A stretch of 64,000 nt of DNA. It comes from Shewanella insulae (lineage in GTDB: Bacteria; Pseudomonadota; Gammaproteobacteria; Enterobacterales; Shewanellaceae). The position numbers and the translations under genes were made by a program. The notes below the pieces were generated by a model. That model did no database searches. It was not told the origin of the DNA and saw nothing but the letters and a program-made list of their open reading frames with translations. Of this stretch, positions 33,772 through 42,556 are shown piece after piece. Each line of letters starts with the position of its first letter. The stretch's first letter is position 1. The DNA lies in NCBI RefSeq assembly GCF_009831655.1, contig NZ_WRPA01000002.1:62001-126000 (forward strand), written 5' to 3'.

Positions 33772-35989
33772 GAACCTTAATATCCCCCTCCGCCACTATC
33801 AACTGAAATGCTGGAAAACCATCTGATGAAACTCGCTCCACCAACTCGTCTAACTGAATTCTGTCCAAGCCACTCATTGCTGCTGAACGGCCTGGATGGC
33901 TATGCCACTCACCTATGTAATAAGCGTTTCCCCCGGTACGCGCCATCACTTCCAAGAGCGAAGCCTCTACCCCCTTCTCACCGCGCTTAAAGCTTGTCGG
34001 CTCAGCTACACTATCCGGAGGACTAGGTTGAGCGTCCACTATGTATGCCCACTTACGGCCAATGTCGAAATAACCAATCAAGACACCCCCGGTTTCATTG
34101 GGAAGAGCCTCCCTACGCATACGGAAAACCTTCTCCTCAACCCCCTCGTCCCACACAACTTTAAACCCGGAACCAAACCTGTCATCTATAACTCTCGCCT
34201 TCCGAACTTCAACATTTGTCAGACACCTCTCTCCAGTAACAAGGTTGTCCTGCCATATCAGTATCTGAGCCTTGGGCGCATCATTTGCCAAACGTATCTG
34301 ATCGGCAAGCAATGAAGACAATGACAAAACCCTGGCATGAGACATAACTGTTGAGATATCACGACAAGAAACACCAGAGCGGAAGGTTGATAAGCCCGGT
34401 GCAAAATGTGTATCGCCGACAGGCAATTCGATAAGAGCCCTATAGTACTGAGCTTCAAGGTAACTCAGCCGACTTTTGCGACGAATATCCTCCACCAGCA
34501 AGACAGCATCATTTCCTCCAGGAGCAAAAAAAGCCGACATGTGTCGCGGCGCATTGCCGAAAGAGCTGACCTCTCTCGGATATGTCAAAGAGGCTGAAGC
34601 GTCAATTACCAAATCCGCAGGTAAGAAGACCCCATCGGTATTATCCGCTGCCCACTTACAGGCATCAGCATTAACCCCAACAACCTTTGCGTCAGGAAAA
34701 TGATAATTTAAGTAGTGCTGGGCATATTCAGCCTTATTTCTTCCTATTCCAAAATTTGGAGCCACGTGCCTAGTAAAGTTGTGAGGCTTAAATACATCCT
34801 CATCAACCACAGTCCAACTCCCCCAACCACCACGCACCCAGATATCGAGCAAAGCTCCACCTAGTGCGCCAGCACCCACTAGCACACCATTTCTAAGGTT
34901 ACCCGCATACCCAGACTGAACACGACGCATCGCTACAGGCGAAGTCCTTAACACCTCCATAGGCTCAATCGCATAATCCGGAAGTGCTTTCTCCATTGGC
35001 CTAAGAGACCCAGACGCATCTTTATTCAAGAGGCCGTTTTCTACCACCTTCACATCAAAATCAACAAGCAAATCCTTGACTGTTCTGAAGCAGTAAAACC
35101 CGATTCTCTGCTCGCGCTCATGCGCTAAAGCATCACGACGACGTATTGGCAAGGTCACGACAAAAGCAGTGTCCTTAACATCCTCATCACCCTGAGAAGA
35201 CTCCACAAATTTGACTAAGCGCTCCCGGATTAACTGGACTATATCCACACCCATCGCATCAAACTGCTCTGCCATACCTGTGAATTTTGTGGCGGGAGAG
35301 TAGATCCTCCCATGAGTGATATCTGGAGACATAATCTCCAATATATTCACTTTCCGACCAAACACCCTGCCGCCATTACACCAGTCAACTTTAAGAAAAA
35401 CCTTTTCGTTACCACCGACCTTGGGCAACAAAATGTCAACCTCTACAGATTTTCCCTTTGCCAAACCAGCATGCAAATCATGAGGAATAACAATAGTTGT
35501 TTTTGGAACATAAAACAGCTGCTCAACAGCCTGCTCCTCAGCGTGCAGTCGACCCTGTGCGGCCTGAATCAACCACCACTGAGTTCTTTGAAGATGTCTC
35601 TGTGGAGTCCACCTCAATTCCGTTACATCATCAGACTCTTCATACAGACAAAGCGATTTTGGTTCACCAGGGTGACTACAGTTCTGATGCATGGTTATCG
35701 GAAAGGTTTTACGCCAGGCATAAGTCGAAGGCAGACGCTTATCGCTACCAAAACAATAAGCGATTCTTTCCCGATACCTGATACCAAATTCATTTCTGGA
35801 AGGAATCTCATCACAGGCGATATCACAGACAACAAACTCTTGCTGAACATTCCCCCTCTGACGCTTAAAGACATAAACCAATTCGCAATCAGACGCATGC
35901 TCAATCGCAGTTAGCATTGCCCTAGTGCTGCCCAACCGGGCAGCAACAGCATCGATTTCCTCACCAAGGGGTTCAAAGAAATCTGTCAA
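33746..35989 (-). CDS. Fused E2-E1-JAB ubiquitin-like conjugation/deconjugation protein
   Basis: The 747-residue protein joins three domains. An E2-like region (about 60-160) has candidate catalytic Cys114 in KSLCLYEES followed by WTPQRHLQRTQWWL, as in Cap2. An E1/ThiF region (about 365-600) has the nucleotide loop GVLVGAGALGG, VDEDVFKPHNFTRH, GRNKAE, VIDASAS, and a possible catalytic Cys542 in RSGVSCRDIS. A JAB/MPN peptidase (about 615-747) has Glu632 in NETGG, EWHSHPG (His696, His698) and Ser706-x-x-Asp709. It could attach a protein's C-terminus to targets and also remove it. The start is a TTG five bases after the upstream stop. Confidence 0.87.
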   Translation of the reverse strand: MTDFFEPLGEEIDAVAARLGSTRAMLTAIEHASDCELVYVFKRQRGNVQQEFVVCDIACDEIPSRNEFGIRYRERIAYCFGSDKRLPSTYAWRKTFPITMHQNCSHPGEPKSLCLYEESDDVTELRWTPQRHLQRTQWWLIQAAQGRLHAEEQAVEQLFYVPKTTIVIPHDLHAGLAKGKSVEVDILLPKVGGNEKVFLKVDWCNGGRVFGRKVNILEIMSPDITHGRIYSPATKFTGMAEQFDAMGVDIVQLIRERLVKFVESSQGDEDVKDTAFVVTLPIRRRDALAHEREQRIGFYCFRTVKDLLVDFDVKVVENGLLNKDASGSLRPMEKALPDYAIEPMEVLRTSPVAMRRVQSGYAGNLRNGVLVGAGALGGALLDIWVRGGWGSWTVVDEDVFKPHNFTRHVAPNFGIGRNKAEYAQHYLNYHFPDAKVVGVNADACKWAADNTDGVFLPADLVIDASASLTYPREVSSFGNAPRHMSAFFAPGGNDAVLLVEDIRRKSRLSYLEAQYYRALIELPVGDTHFAPGLSTFRSGVSCRDISTVMSHARVLSLSSLLADQIRLANDAPKAQILIWQDNLVTGERCLTNVEVRKARVIDDRFGSGFKVVWDEGVEEKVFRMRREALPNETGGVLIGYFDIGRKWAYIVDAQPSPPDSVAEPTSFKRGEKGVEASLLEVMARTGGNAYYIGEWHSHPGRSAAMSGLDRIQLDELVERVSSDGFPAFQLIVAEGDIKVHGKGGARG

Positions 35990-35992
35990 AAC

Positions 35993-37141
35993 TCACCCCG
36001 CACGCGCCGGAGATGCAGCCAAAGCGGCTGCTGTTGAAACGGCTGCTGCTGCCCCAATCATAGAGACACCAGCCTTTTCTATCTTGATAACAACTGGCTT
36101 GGGCTTTATTTTTCCGCCATTTTCTGAAGTGACGACGAACCTACGGCCTCCCACCTTCTGAAGGTACTCTTCGTAGCAGACTTTAGCCTGGACATGTGGA
36201 GGCAGCTTCCTTTCCTTAGCATCATCCCCGGAATCAAATGCCTGGGAAGAACAAATCATATAAGAGCCCGCTTTACCCATCTCCAGCAATTCTTTGACCT
36301 TAGGTAAGGGCATAGTTTTGTCTTTACCCTTTTCTTTGGCCAGTGCTAGATAACTGCAATGGTGCGGAATGTTAAACAAGTCCCAAGCCAACCTGTCTTC
36401 ATTCTCTTTCCATTTTGTGATGGCAACGACATCCTCAAGCACTTCCGCCTCTGAATCACCAACGGCCAGGTAATCATAGGTTTCACCATCAGCATCAAAA
36501 CGCACGTTGAATATCAACGAAGCCTCATTACGAACCTGCTTAACGTCCTTCCCATCCACGTCACAATGCTTCATAAACGGTGAGTGAACAAAGAACTCAA
36601 CCTCGTCGTTTTCCAAACTGAAGGTATCAACAATGGTCCCGGCATCAATAAGATGAGCAACCAACTCCTCCACTGTCATTTCCCACCCCTCAATCAACGT
36701 CACCAGGTCGTCCGGAGTTGAAAATACCTTTATGCCTGACTTATTTTTCAAACGATGACGCGCCTCCTCACGCCAAATAGTATTTTCATCAGACTGATGG
36801 TCATTATCAGCTGTCTCCAGCAACATTGCAGCTGGAACCCAAAGCTCATCAATTTTTACACGATCCTCGCCTTGGTATTTTTTAGCATGCTCAAGGTGAA
36901 AAAACTCTGTGCTACCGTTGATGTGATCTTTGTCAGCATGAGTGAAAGCAACAACATCAAAACTCTCTTTGCCTGCATCCTTTAACTCTTGCCTCAGCGC
37001 CGCATTTATGTCGTATTGAGGCGTGTTATCATCTTCAGCGTTACTCATCTGGTGAAAGTCCATCAGAATAAACCTACCACGAGTGGTTTTAATCAGGCTG
37101 GTATCGCCATTCCCTACTGGATAAAACGTAACTGTATGCAT
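35993..37141 (-). CDS. Metallo-beta-lactamase-fold protein, ComEC-type, with Gly-ended tail
   Basis: The 382-residue protein opens with HTVTFYPVGNGDTSLIKT, the ComEC-type MBL start, and has the zinc motif THADKDHING (His68, Asp70, Asp72, His73), YLAVGDSEAE and NIPHHCSYL. The last 25 residues form an Ala-rich tail ending SPARAG, a free Gly terminus that could be used by the adjoining E2-E1-JAB protein. The ATG at 37141, with GGAG five bases upstream, is preferred over a longer frame to 37207. It heads the three-gene operon. MBL proteins beside E1/E2/JAB genes are known from comparative genomics; their substrate is not. Confidence 0.85.
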   Translation of the reverse strand: MHTVTFYPVGNGDTSLIKTTRGRFILMDFHQMSNAEDDNTPQYDINAALRQELKDAGKESFDVVAFTHADKDHINGSTEFFHLEHAKKYQGEDRVKIDELWVPAAMLLETADNDHQSDENTIWREEARHRLKNKSGIKVFSTPDDLVTLIEGWEMTVEELVAHLIDAGTIVDTFSLENDEVEFFVHSPFMKHCDVDGKDVKQVRNEASLIFNVRFDADGETYDYLAVGDSEAEVLEDVVAITKWKENEDRLAWDLFNIPHHCSYLALAKEKGKDKTMPLPKVKELLEMGKAGSYMICSSQAFDSGDDAKERKLPPHVQAKVCYEEYLQKVGGRRFVVTSENGGKIKPKPVVIKIEKAGVSMIGAAAAVSTAAALAASPARAG

Positions 37142-37831
37142 AGTAACTCCGGATGTTGTAAAGCTTTTTATGGGGCAGTGAAATTTATATGGGGACGGAA
37201 AATCCAATTACAATAGGGGAAACAACGGAAATTTTACGGGACATCTTAAACACTTTTAATGGGGCGTAAATCCCTATTATCAAGGGCTTGAAAATCCATC
37301 CCGAACAATCTTGGGTGGCAATGTTATTTATTACAGTCTAGAGCGACTGCACTCGGCAAATGCTGATCTGTCACCGATAAGTTTTGAAATTTCTTTTAGA
37401 AAAGTGTCCGGTTGGAGTTGACCAGAACAGAGTTTAAAAGCACTCAAAAGCATCTAAATTTAAATACGACTGTATACCGATATATTGTTAGCCGCTTTAC
37501 GGTAGTACCAAACATTAGGTAAATAGATGAGATTTTGTTGGGCAACTCGTTTGTTAGTTTTCGATTCACTAAACAAGTACTAGCAAACTTTGGGGCATAA
37601 CCTCGTTAGAACTTTATGAATCGTTACTGGTTTCGCAAACAACTTTCAGCCTCACTTTGAGGCATCAAAGCAAGGTATCTACGAAAACGGGCTATTCAAG
37701 TGCATTTATTGTTGTATCAACTTCTTGGATTTTAAGAATGATGAGTTTCTGTATTACCTACTGCCATCGCGCCAGTGCAGAATAGCCCTATAATTAGCCA
37801 AATCAGTCTCAACTTTGACGCTCCATAATCG
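37142..37831. promoter_or_regulatory. Promoter region of the MBL operon with spaced G-run repeats
   Basis: About 690 bp without a gene. GGGG runs in similar context (TATGGGGC, TATGGGGA, AATAGGGG, AATGGGGC) lie at 37172, 37191, 37216 and 37261, with ACGGGAC at 37237; neighbours are 19-25 bp apart, about two helical turns. They could bind a regulator of the operon. The remainder, 37270-37831, shows nothing recognisable. Confidence 0.4.
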
Positions 37832-38203
37832 TTAGTCCAACTGTCGGCCAATGAGTTTAGCCAAGAGCGCTAGAACATGATTTCCGCTGAGATTTGCGGA
37901 TAACGGTAGGAAGTAGTTACGAACAGCAAAATACAGCCCTACAGCGGCCGTACCGATGCCAATGTAACGAAATAAGCGAATACCACGGCCATATATAGCT
38001 TCCATTGCAGGGTAAATACGGCTACTGGCTTCATCCGCTAAACTTGACTCAAACCAATGAGGAATCACGTAATAGAAAACTACAAATGAGATAAGACCAA
38101 ATAGCAAAGCGCCCCACCAAGGTAGTCTACTGCCAATAACTACTGAATCAGATATGATCTGATTAACCTGGCTTCTGCGTCTGTATCGTCGTCCCATGAC
38201 CAT
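37832..38203 (-). CDS. Small two-span membrane protein coupled to the helicase
   Basis: The 123-residue protein has a basic N-terminus (GRRYRRRSQ), two hydrophobic spans (WWGALLFGLISFVVFYYVIP and YIGIGTAAVGLYFAVRNYF) and a short C-terminus. The pattern (basic start, SRLPWWGALLFGLISF, second span) recalls the membrane module at the N-terminus of Mrr-like restriction-endonuclease proteins, but no nuclease domain follows. It starts 23 bp after the helicase gene, so co-transcription is likely. AGGGA precedes the ATG. The function is unknown; a membrane anchor or effector for the helicase is a guess. Confidence 0.55.
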   Translation of the reverse strand: MVMGRRYRRRSQVNQIISDSVVIGSRLPWWGALLFGLISFVVFYYVIPHWFESSLADEASSRIYPAMEAIYGRGIRLFRYIGIGTAAVGLYFAVRNYFLPLSANLSGNHVLALLAKLIGRQLD

Positions 38204-38226
38204 TATTCCCTATAATTTAAAGATTA

Positions 38227-41028
38227 CTAATCTACGATCTCAAGGAGATTTTTTGGTAGCTTAAGAAATATGCTCTCTCTTTTGCCACCTTGACCAGTAG
38301 TTTCAGGGTAAAAAGCGCTTCCATTTTCTTTGATTATGATTGTCATCGCTACTTTAGCTCGCGTAATTGCCACATACGTGTTGCATAATTCTTCCTTGTA
38401 CGATGATAGCCCTTCTACATCGAGCAGTGGGTCTAATACATAACAATGATCAGCTTCTAGCCCCTTTGCACCATGATAGGTATGAGTAACCGCTTTCAGC
38501 CTGTTCTCATCAAATCCAGCATTACTCAATGCTTCGTTAACCTTAGAAATATGATTTCTATAGCGGCATAAAATCAATTGGTTAGGGGCATCTGATTCAT
38601 GTTGCTTAATATCTTCTACTAGCCAACGTAACGACTCATCAAAATCTGAGCAATATTTTGCCCTTGTCTTCGCATCTTTCACACCATTTACAGCACTTTC
38701 AGAGGCAAAGAAATTGGTACTTATCATACGCCTGACTGCATTTCCAAGTTCAACGATCGATGGGGTTGAACGGTAATTCAAACGTAATTGAAATCGCTCA
38801 CTTTTATCAGGAAACACCTCATAGAACTTTTTCATGAAGTGACGCTTAGCACCTCGAAATTCAAATATTGCCTGTGCAGGATCTCCGACCATGAATACAT
38901 TAATGCCAGCGGAATACAATTGCTTGGTAATTTCCCATTGAGTTGAATTGCTATCTTGAGCTTCGTCCACAATGAAATGCTGAAGTTCGATCTTAAGCCG
39001 ATTCTTAGCAGTTTTGTCTTCTAATTGTTGCTTTACATCTAAGAGCATGTCATTGAAGTCACGCTTTTTACATTTAGTTTTCTTGGCTTTGTAAGCTTCA
39101 AATAACTCCTGTAACGTTTCGATCTCATCGACCCACTTGGCATTGACCCGCTTTGTAGCACCACCGATACTCTGCTTCTCAAAATTTGCCATTCTTTCAA
39201 GGATGGAATATGCCTTTTCGGCATCTCTGTAAGCCTTGTCTTCATCATCATAGCCACCACCATCATAAATAAGATCGGACAGCATTTCCTTGGCATCAGG
39301 TACGTCAAGCCCTTTCTTAGTCTCCCCTTCAAGCCTATTAAGTAACTTGTTGCACCACCCGCTGAAAGTATCAACCACAACCCGCTTTGAATCGCCTCCC
39401 AATTTGCTAATCCTAGCCGCAAACTCCTTTTTCGCTGACCTGGTGTATGCCAGTACAGTAATGGAAGTAGGTTTTACCCCTGAATCTAATAAATACTTTA
39501 CTCGGTCGACAATCAAACGTGTTTTACCAGCACCAGGGCACCCTTCGACATAGATAGCTCGTTTATCAGCAGCAATGATATCCGCTTTACTATCATTAAC
39601 CTCTTTGCGAGATTCGATAATCGGCTTAATGAATTCGTGCACAGTATTTACTTGCTTCCGATAGTTGCCTTTTGTCGGTTGCAACAGTTTTTGTGGCTTG
39701 AAAATAGCGTTTAACACTGCCTTCAATTTTAACATTAATGAAACATCAAGGTTAACTCGCTCAAACTCAAAACAGGCAGTCCCTTCACCATATTTTTTCT
39801 CTATCCTATCCCTGAGTTTTTTTACCTCCGGTAACCGTTTATTCATAATTAGAGCCTCAAGTTCATCATCTTTTAGCTCAGCTAAATAGATCGGTTTAAT
39901 TAACTGAACCTCACAAAGCAATGAGTCTAATATGCCGATATCTTTAAGCAGTATTTTATCGACAGGATCAAAGTACTTGCGTGACTCCACGCGATAACTG
40001 CACACCTGTGAGGGAAACCATTCCTTATAACCCGGAAGCTGAATCACGATATCCTTCCACCTGGACCTTGACCCCGATCTCTTAAGGCATTTCTTAACAA
40101 AAACCTTGTTTTCCTTAAGAACTTTATCGTAGGCGATACAACGATGGTGATATCGCTCTCCAATATAGGTGGTTTCTTTTGCTCGCTTTTTACTCTTGGG
40201 CATACATGTAGATGCGGTTCTAGACTTATTGTTTGTCAATATAAAACTGAATAACTGTGATACGCCATACATGATATAGCCAGTATGCAATTCCAATAAC
40301 AGCGCATTCTTCATTAATGAATTATAGCGATTAACCTCCAATACAGAATGAAATTGATAAAGCATATAAGAAACTAATTCAGCACCAACACGGGTAGGTA
40401 TAAAATCAATTACACAGTTATATCTAAGTCTTCGCCCCTCATTATATTGATTCTTAATATCGGCCACATAAACATTAATCACTCGATAATCATCACCATC
40501 AACAAACATTTCATATCTGTTAGTATAAAACGGAACGATATACTCTTCTGAAAAATCAGCATTGTTATATGCAAACCCTCTATTTATTGATAGACTTGAG
40601 GAAGACAAATCAACCCTTAAATTGGTTCTTCTATTATCACTCCCAGAGTTCCTAATAACATGGAAGCCAGATTTTTTATCCAATAACTTATCAATATCAT
40701 TCTGAGTGAGGTTTAAACCTATACGAATACGATCAATATCAACTGTAGTTTCGCTGATGTTATCTATAGCTGCTTCCATGAGACTATGTTGATACTCAAC
40801 TACTTCTCTATCTCGCAGCACTCTGATAATCTTTGCGATGTCAGTTGTGTAGTTTAATGTCTTAGGGTTAGTGAGCTTTGCAATCTTTCGATTTAGTTCT
40901 GGCTGAACTAGTGGATATTTCTCTATAGAAAAAATCTTACTTGGAACAAATTCATTGAAAATATTGATTTCGTCTAAACCACTCTTAGATGTATTAGAAT
41001 GATTACTAGACTGCTTAGAACTACTCAT
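38227..41028 (-). CDS. UvrD/Rep-type helicase with long N-terminal extension
   Basis: The 933-residue protein has a complete SF1A helicase in its C-terminal half: Walker A EGCPGAGKTRL (about 495-505), ITVLAYTRSAKKEFA, Walker B VDEAQDSN, GDPAQAIFEFRGA, LRLNYRST, THTYHGAKGLEAD and YVAITRAK. The first 470 residues are not helicase. They include ETTYIGERYHHRCIAYDKVL (about 284-303) and YRVESRKY near 345, a spacing like rolling-circle replication initiators of plasmids and phages. The missing piece is a clear catalytic HUH-Tyr or nuclease motif. AGGA precedes the ATG. It pairs with a small membrane protein downstream. Confidence 0.85.
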   Translation of the reverse strand: MSSSKQSSNHSNTSKSGLDEINIFNEFVPSKIFSIEKYPLVQPELNRKIAKLTNPKTLNYTTDIAKIIRVLRDREVVEYQHSLMEAAIDNISETTVDIDRIRIGLNLTQNDIDKLLDKKSGFHVIRNSGSDNRRTNLRVDLSSSSLSINRGFAYNNADFSEEYIVPFYTNRYEMFVDGDDYRVINVYVADIKNQYNEGRRLRYNCVIDFIPTRVGAELVSYMLYQFHSVLEVNRYNSLMKNALLLELHTGYIMYGVSQLFSFILTNNKSRTASTCMPKSKKRAKETTYIGERYHHRCIAYDKVLKENKVFVKKCLKRSGSRSRWKDIVIQLPGYKEWFPSQVCSYRVESRKYFDPVDKILLKDIGILDSLLCEVQLIKPIYLAELKDDELEALIMNKRLPEVKKLRDRIEKKYGEGTACFEFERVNLDVSLMLKLKAVLNAIFKPQKLLQPTKGNYRKQVNTVHEFIKPIIESRKEVNDSKADIIAADKRAIYVEGCPGAGKTRLIVDRVKYLLDSGVKPTSITVLAYTRSAKKEFAARISKLGGDSKRVVVDTFSGWCNKLLNRLEGETKKGLDVPDAKEMLSDLIYDGGGYDDEDKAYRDAEKAYSILERMANFEKQSIGGATKRVNAKWVDEIETLQELFEAYKAKKTKCKKRDFNDMLLDVKQQLEDKTAKNRLKIELQHFIVDEAQDSNSTQWEITKQLYSAGINVFMVGDPAQAIFEFRGAKRHFMKKFYEVFPDKSERFQLRLNYRSTPSIVELGNAVRRMISTNFFASESAVNGVKDAKTRAKYCSDFDESLRWLVEDIKQHESDAPNQLILCRYRNHISKVNEALSNAGFDENRLKAVTHTYHGAKGLEADHCYVLDPLLDVEGLSSYKEELCNTYVAITRAKVAMTIIIKENGSAFYPETTGQGGKRESIFLKLPKNLLEIVD

Positions 41029-41462
41029 CCTTGAATTCCTACATTATTGATATCGTTCTGACATTATAAGCATATATCTACTGCTGGATAGTACTTCTAT
41101 ATGCCAAGCGTGACCACTATTTTTGCATTCATGTTTTATATCCCTGGCACAACACAAATAGTCAACGATGAAAATCATTGAACCATAACACGTCTACCAC
41201 AAATGATAAACAGAGCACACTCTATGAAAATTGTGCATACATCTTTTGTACGCTAACGCTCCTTGACACAAAAACCTATCGAAAACCTTAAAAATCGACT
41301 ATCACCCGAAAGAAAATGCCAAACAATTTAGCATGAGCATGCTTTTATATTAAGCATGAGCATACTTTATCATTTCAAATGAACATGCTTTATTTTTGAC
41401 AAACAAAATGATAAGTTGGCTTAACTCATTCTTTAATAACCAGACAGAAAGGAGCTGTTAAA
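41029..41462. other. Divergent promoter region between helicase and coiled-coil genes
   Basis: About 430 AT-rich bp between two divergent genes. It must hold both promoters. Apart from the direct repeats at 41333-41391, no further structure was recognised. Confidence 0.5.
41333..41391. repeat. Three 13-bp direct repeats with 23-bp spacing
   Basis: ATGAGCATGCTTT at 41333, ATGAGCATACTTT at 41356 and ATGAACATGCTTT at 41379 stand exactly 23 bp apart. The first two are preceded by AGC, so AGCATGAGCATGCT is nearly palindromic. The regular spacing is typical of iterons or of cooperative operator sites. They lie 70-130 bp before the coiled-coil gene. Confidence 0.8.
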
Positions 41463-42371
41463 ATGAAAAAAAACAAAAAGGGAGAAGCAGTTAAAGTTGG
41501 AAGAAGTAAAAAAGATAGAAGCTTAAAAGACTGGTTGACACACGGAAGAATGTTACTCAACATAGTTGCAAAAAAGAAAAAATCACAGGAACCATATAGA
41601 AAAATACTGATAGCAATCCGGCATTTAGAATCCAAAACACTTCCAAATATAAAAAACATAGAAACCACCTCTAAAATCGAAATCCAAAAAGCAATTTCAA
41701 ACATAAATACTAAAGAGGCACTTTCTGACATAGACACCCTAGAGACACTCAATATTCTGAATTCATATAAAAATGAACTAGGTGAAGATTGGGTAAAATG
41801 GAGAAAAAAGTTCACACAAAAAGACCAAGACGAAAAAAGAACAGACTTCTACATCGATGATGAAATATATGATAAAATATTGCATTTCTTAAACCTAAGC
41901 AGAAACTCAAAGAAAGAAAAAAATATTAGTGACAACGAAATCTTCAAGAGGTTATTTAAGGCTTTATCAACATTAGGACTACACAATATAACTGAAACAG
42001 AAAACCTTCTCGATGAATTAGAAAAATTCAGCTCGGCCACATCTAATCGCCACTCAACAGATTCACTATTTGACGAAGAAAAAAGATACCAAGGAGAATC
42101 AAGCAAAATCATTCACTCCATACTTACAGAGCTAAAAAAGAAAAAGATAACCAACTTCGAAAAACTAGTAAATATTCGAAACTTCGCCAGGAACAATGAA
42201 ATAGAAAATCTTGAACACCAAATAATCCAATTAAAAAAAGATAAAGAAGAACTTGAACATCAAGTAACCAAATTAAAAAAAGAGATAGAAGCACCCAAAA
42301 ATCCAAAACGACCAACAAAACGAAAACCACCAATAAAACCAAAACGACAAAAAAACATTGAACAGCTCTAA
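41463..42371 (+). CDS. Lys-rich coiled-coil protein, unknown family
   Basis: The 302-residue protein is very rich in Lys, Glu, Asn and Ile, far more AT-biased than its neighbours. It begins MKKNKKGEAVKVGRSKKDRS, has a helical body, a strong coiled coil near residues 240-280 (IENLEHQIIQLKKDKEELEH) and a basic Lys/Pro/Arg tail (PKRPTKRKPPIKPKRQ) suited to nucleic-acid binding. No enzymatic motif is visible. AGGAG precedes the ATG. The composition suggests recent transfer from an AT-rich source. It may regulate, or act with, the divergent helicase operon; this is inference from position only. Confidence 0.6.
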   Translation: MKKNKKGEAVKVGRSKKDRSLKDWLTHGRMLLNIVAKKKKSQEPYRKILIAIRHLESKTLPNIKNIETTSKIEIQKAISNINTKEALSDIDTLETLNILNSYKNELGEDWVKWRKKFTQKDQDEKRTDFYIDDEIYDKILHFLNLSRNSKKEKNISDNEIFKRLFKALSTLGLHNITETENLLDELEKFSSATSNRHSTDSLFDEEKRYQGESSKIIHSILTELKKKKITNFEKLVNIRNFARNNEIENLEHQIIQLKKDKEELEHQVTKLKKEIEAPKNPKRPTKRKPPIKPKRQKNIEQL

Positions 42372-42465
42372 ATTCGTTAACAAAGGCTATAAACTATATT
42401 GCTTATCGACATTTACAGTTTTCCTACCGTGTCAAAAACACCGGCTGAAATACCGCTTTTCTAGT

Positions 42466-42492
42466 GATACCATGGTTACATAGCGTGGTATC
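42466..42492. promoter_or_regulatory. Inverted repeat upstream of the recombinase
   Basis: GATACCA and TGGTATC are separated by 13 bases, about 65 bp before the recombinase start. It may be an operator, or an arm site used by the recombinase. The spacer is longer than a usual tyrosine-recombinase core. Confidence 0.4.
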
Positions 42493-42556
42493 GCTATCCT
42501 CTTCTATTTCAATTATCTAGCAACAAATCAATCTTACTATTTCTGGAGTTATTTCT

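Noticed and set aside
32581..41028. Classifying the locus as CBASS
   Set aside because: E2-E1, JAB and patatin domains are all CBASS parts, but no CD-NTase (GS...DxD nucleotidyltransferase) gene is visible anywhere nearby, so the name would be wrong.
37832..41028. Gabija-like system because of a UvrD-type helicase
   Set aside because: Gabija needs an OLD-family GajA nuclease beside the helicase; none is present, and the helicase has a long unrelated N-terminal half.
42466..42492. Core attachment site of the recombinase
   Set aside because: The 13-base spacer is too long for a tyrosine-recombinase core, and no second copy was found near the tRNA genes; kept only as an inverted repeat.
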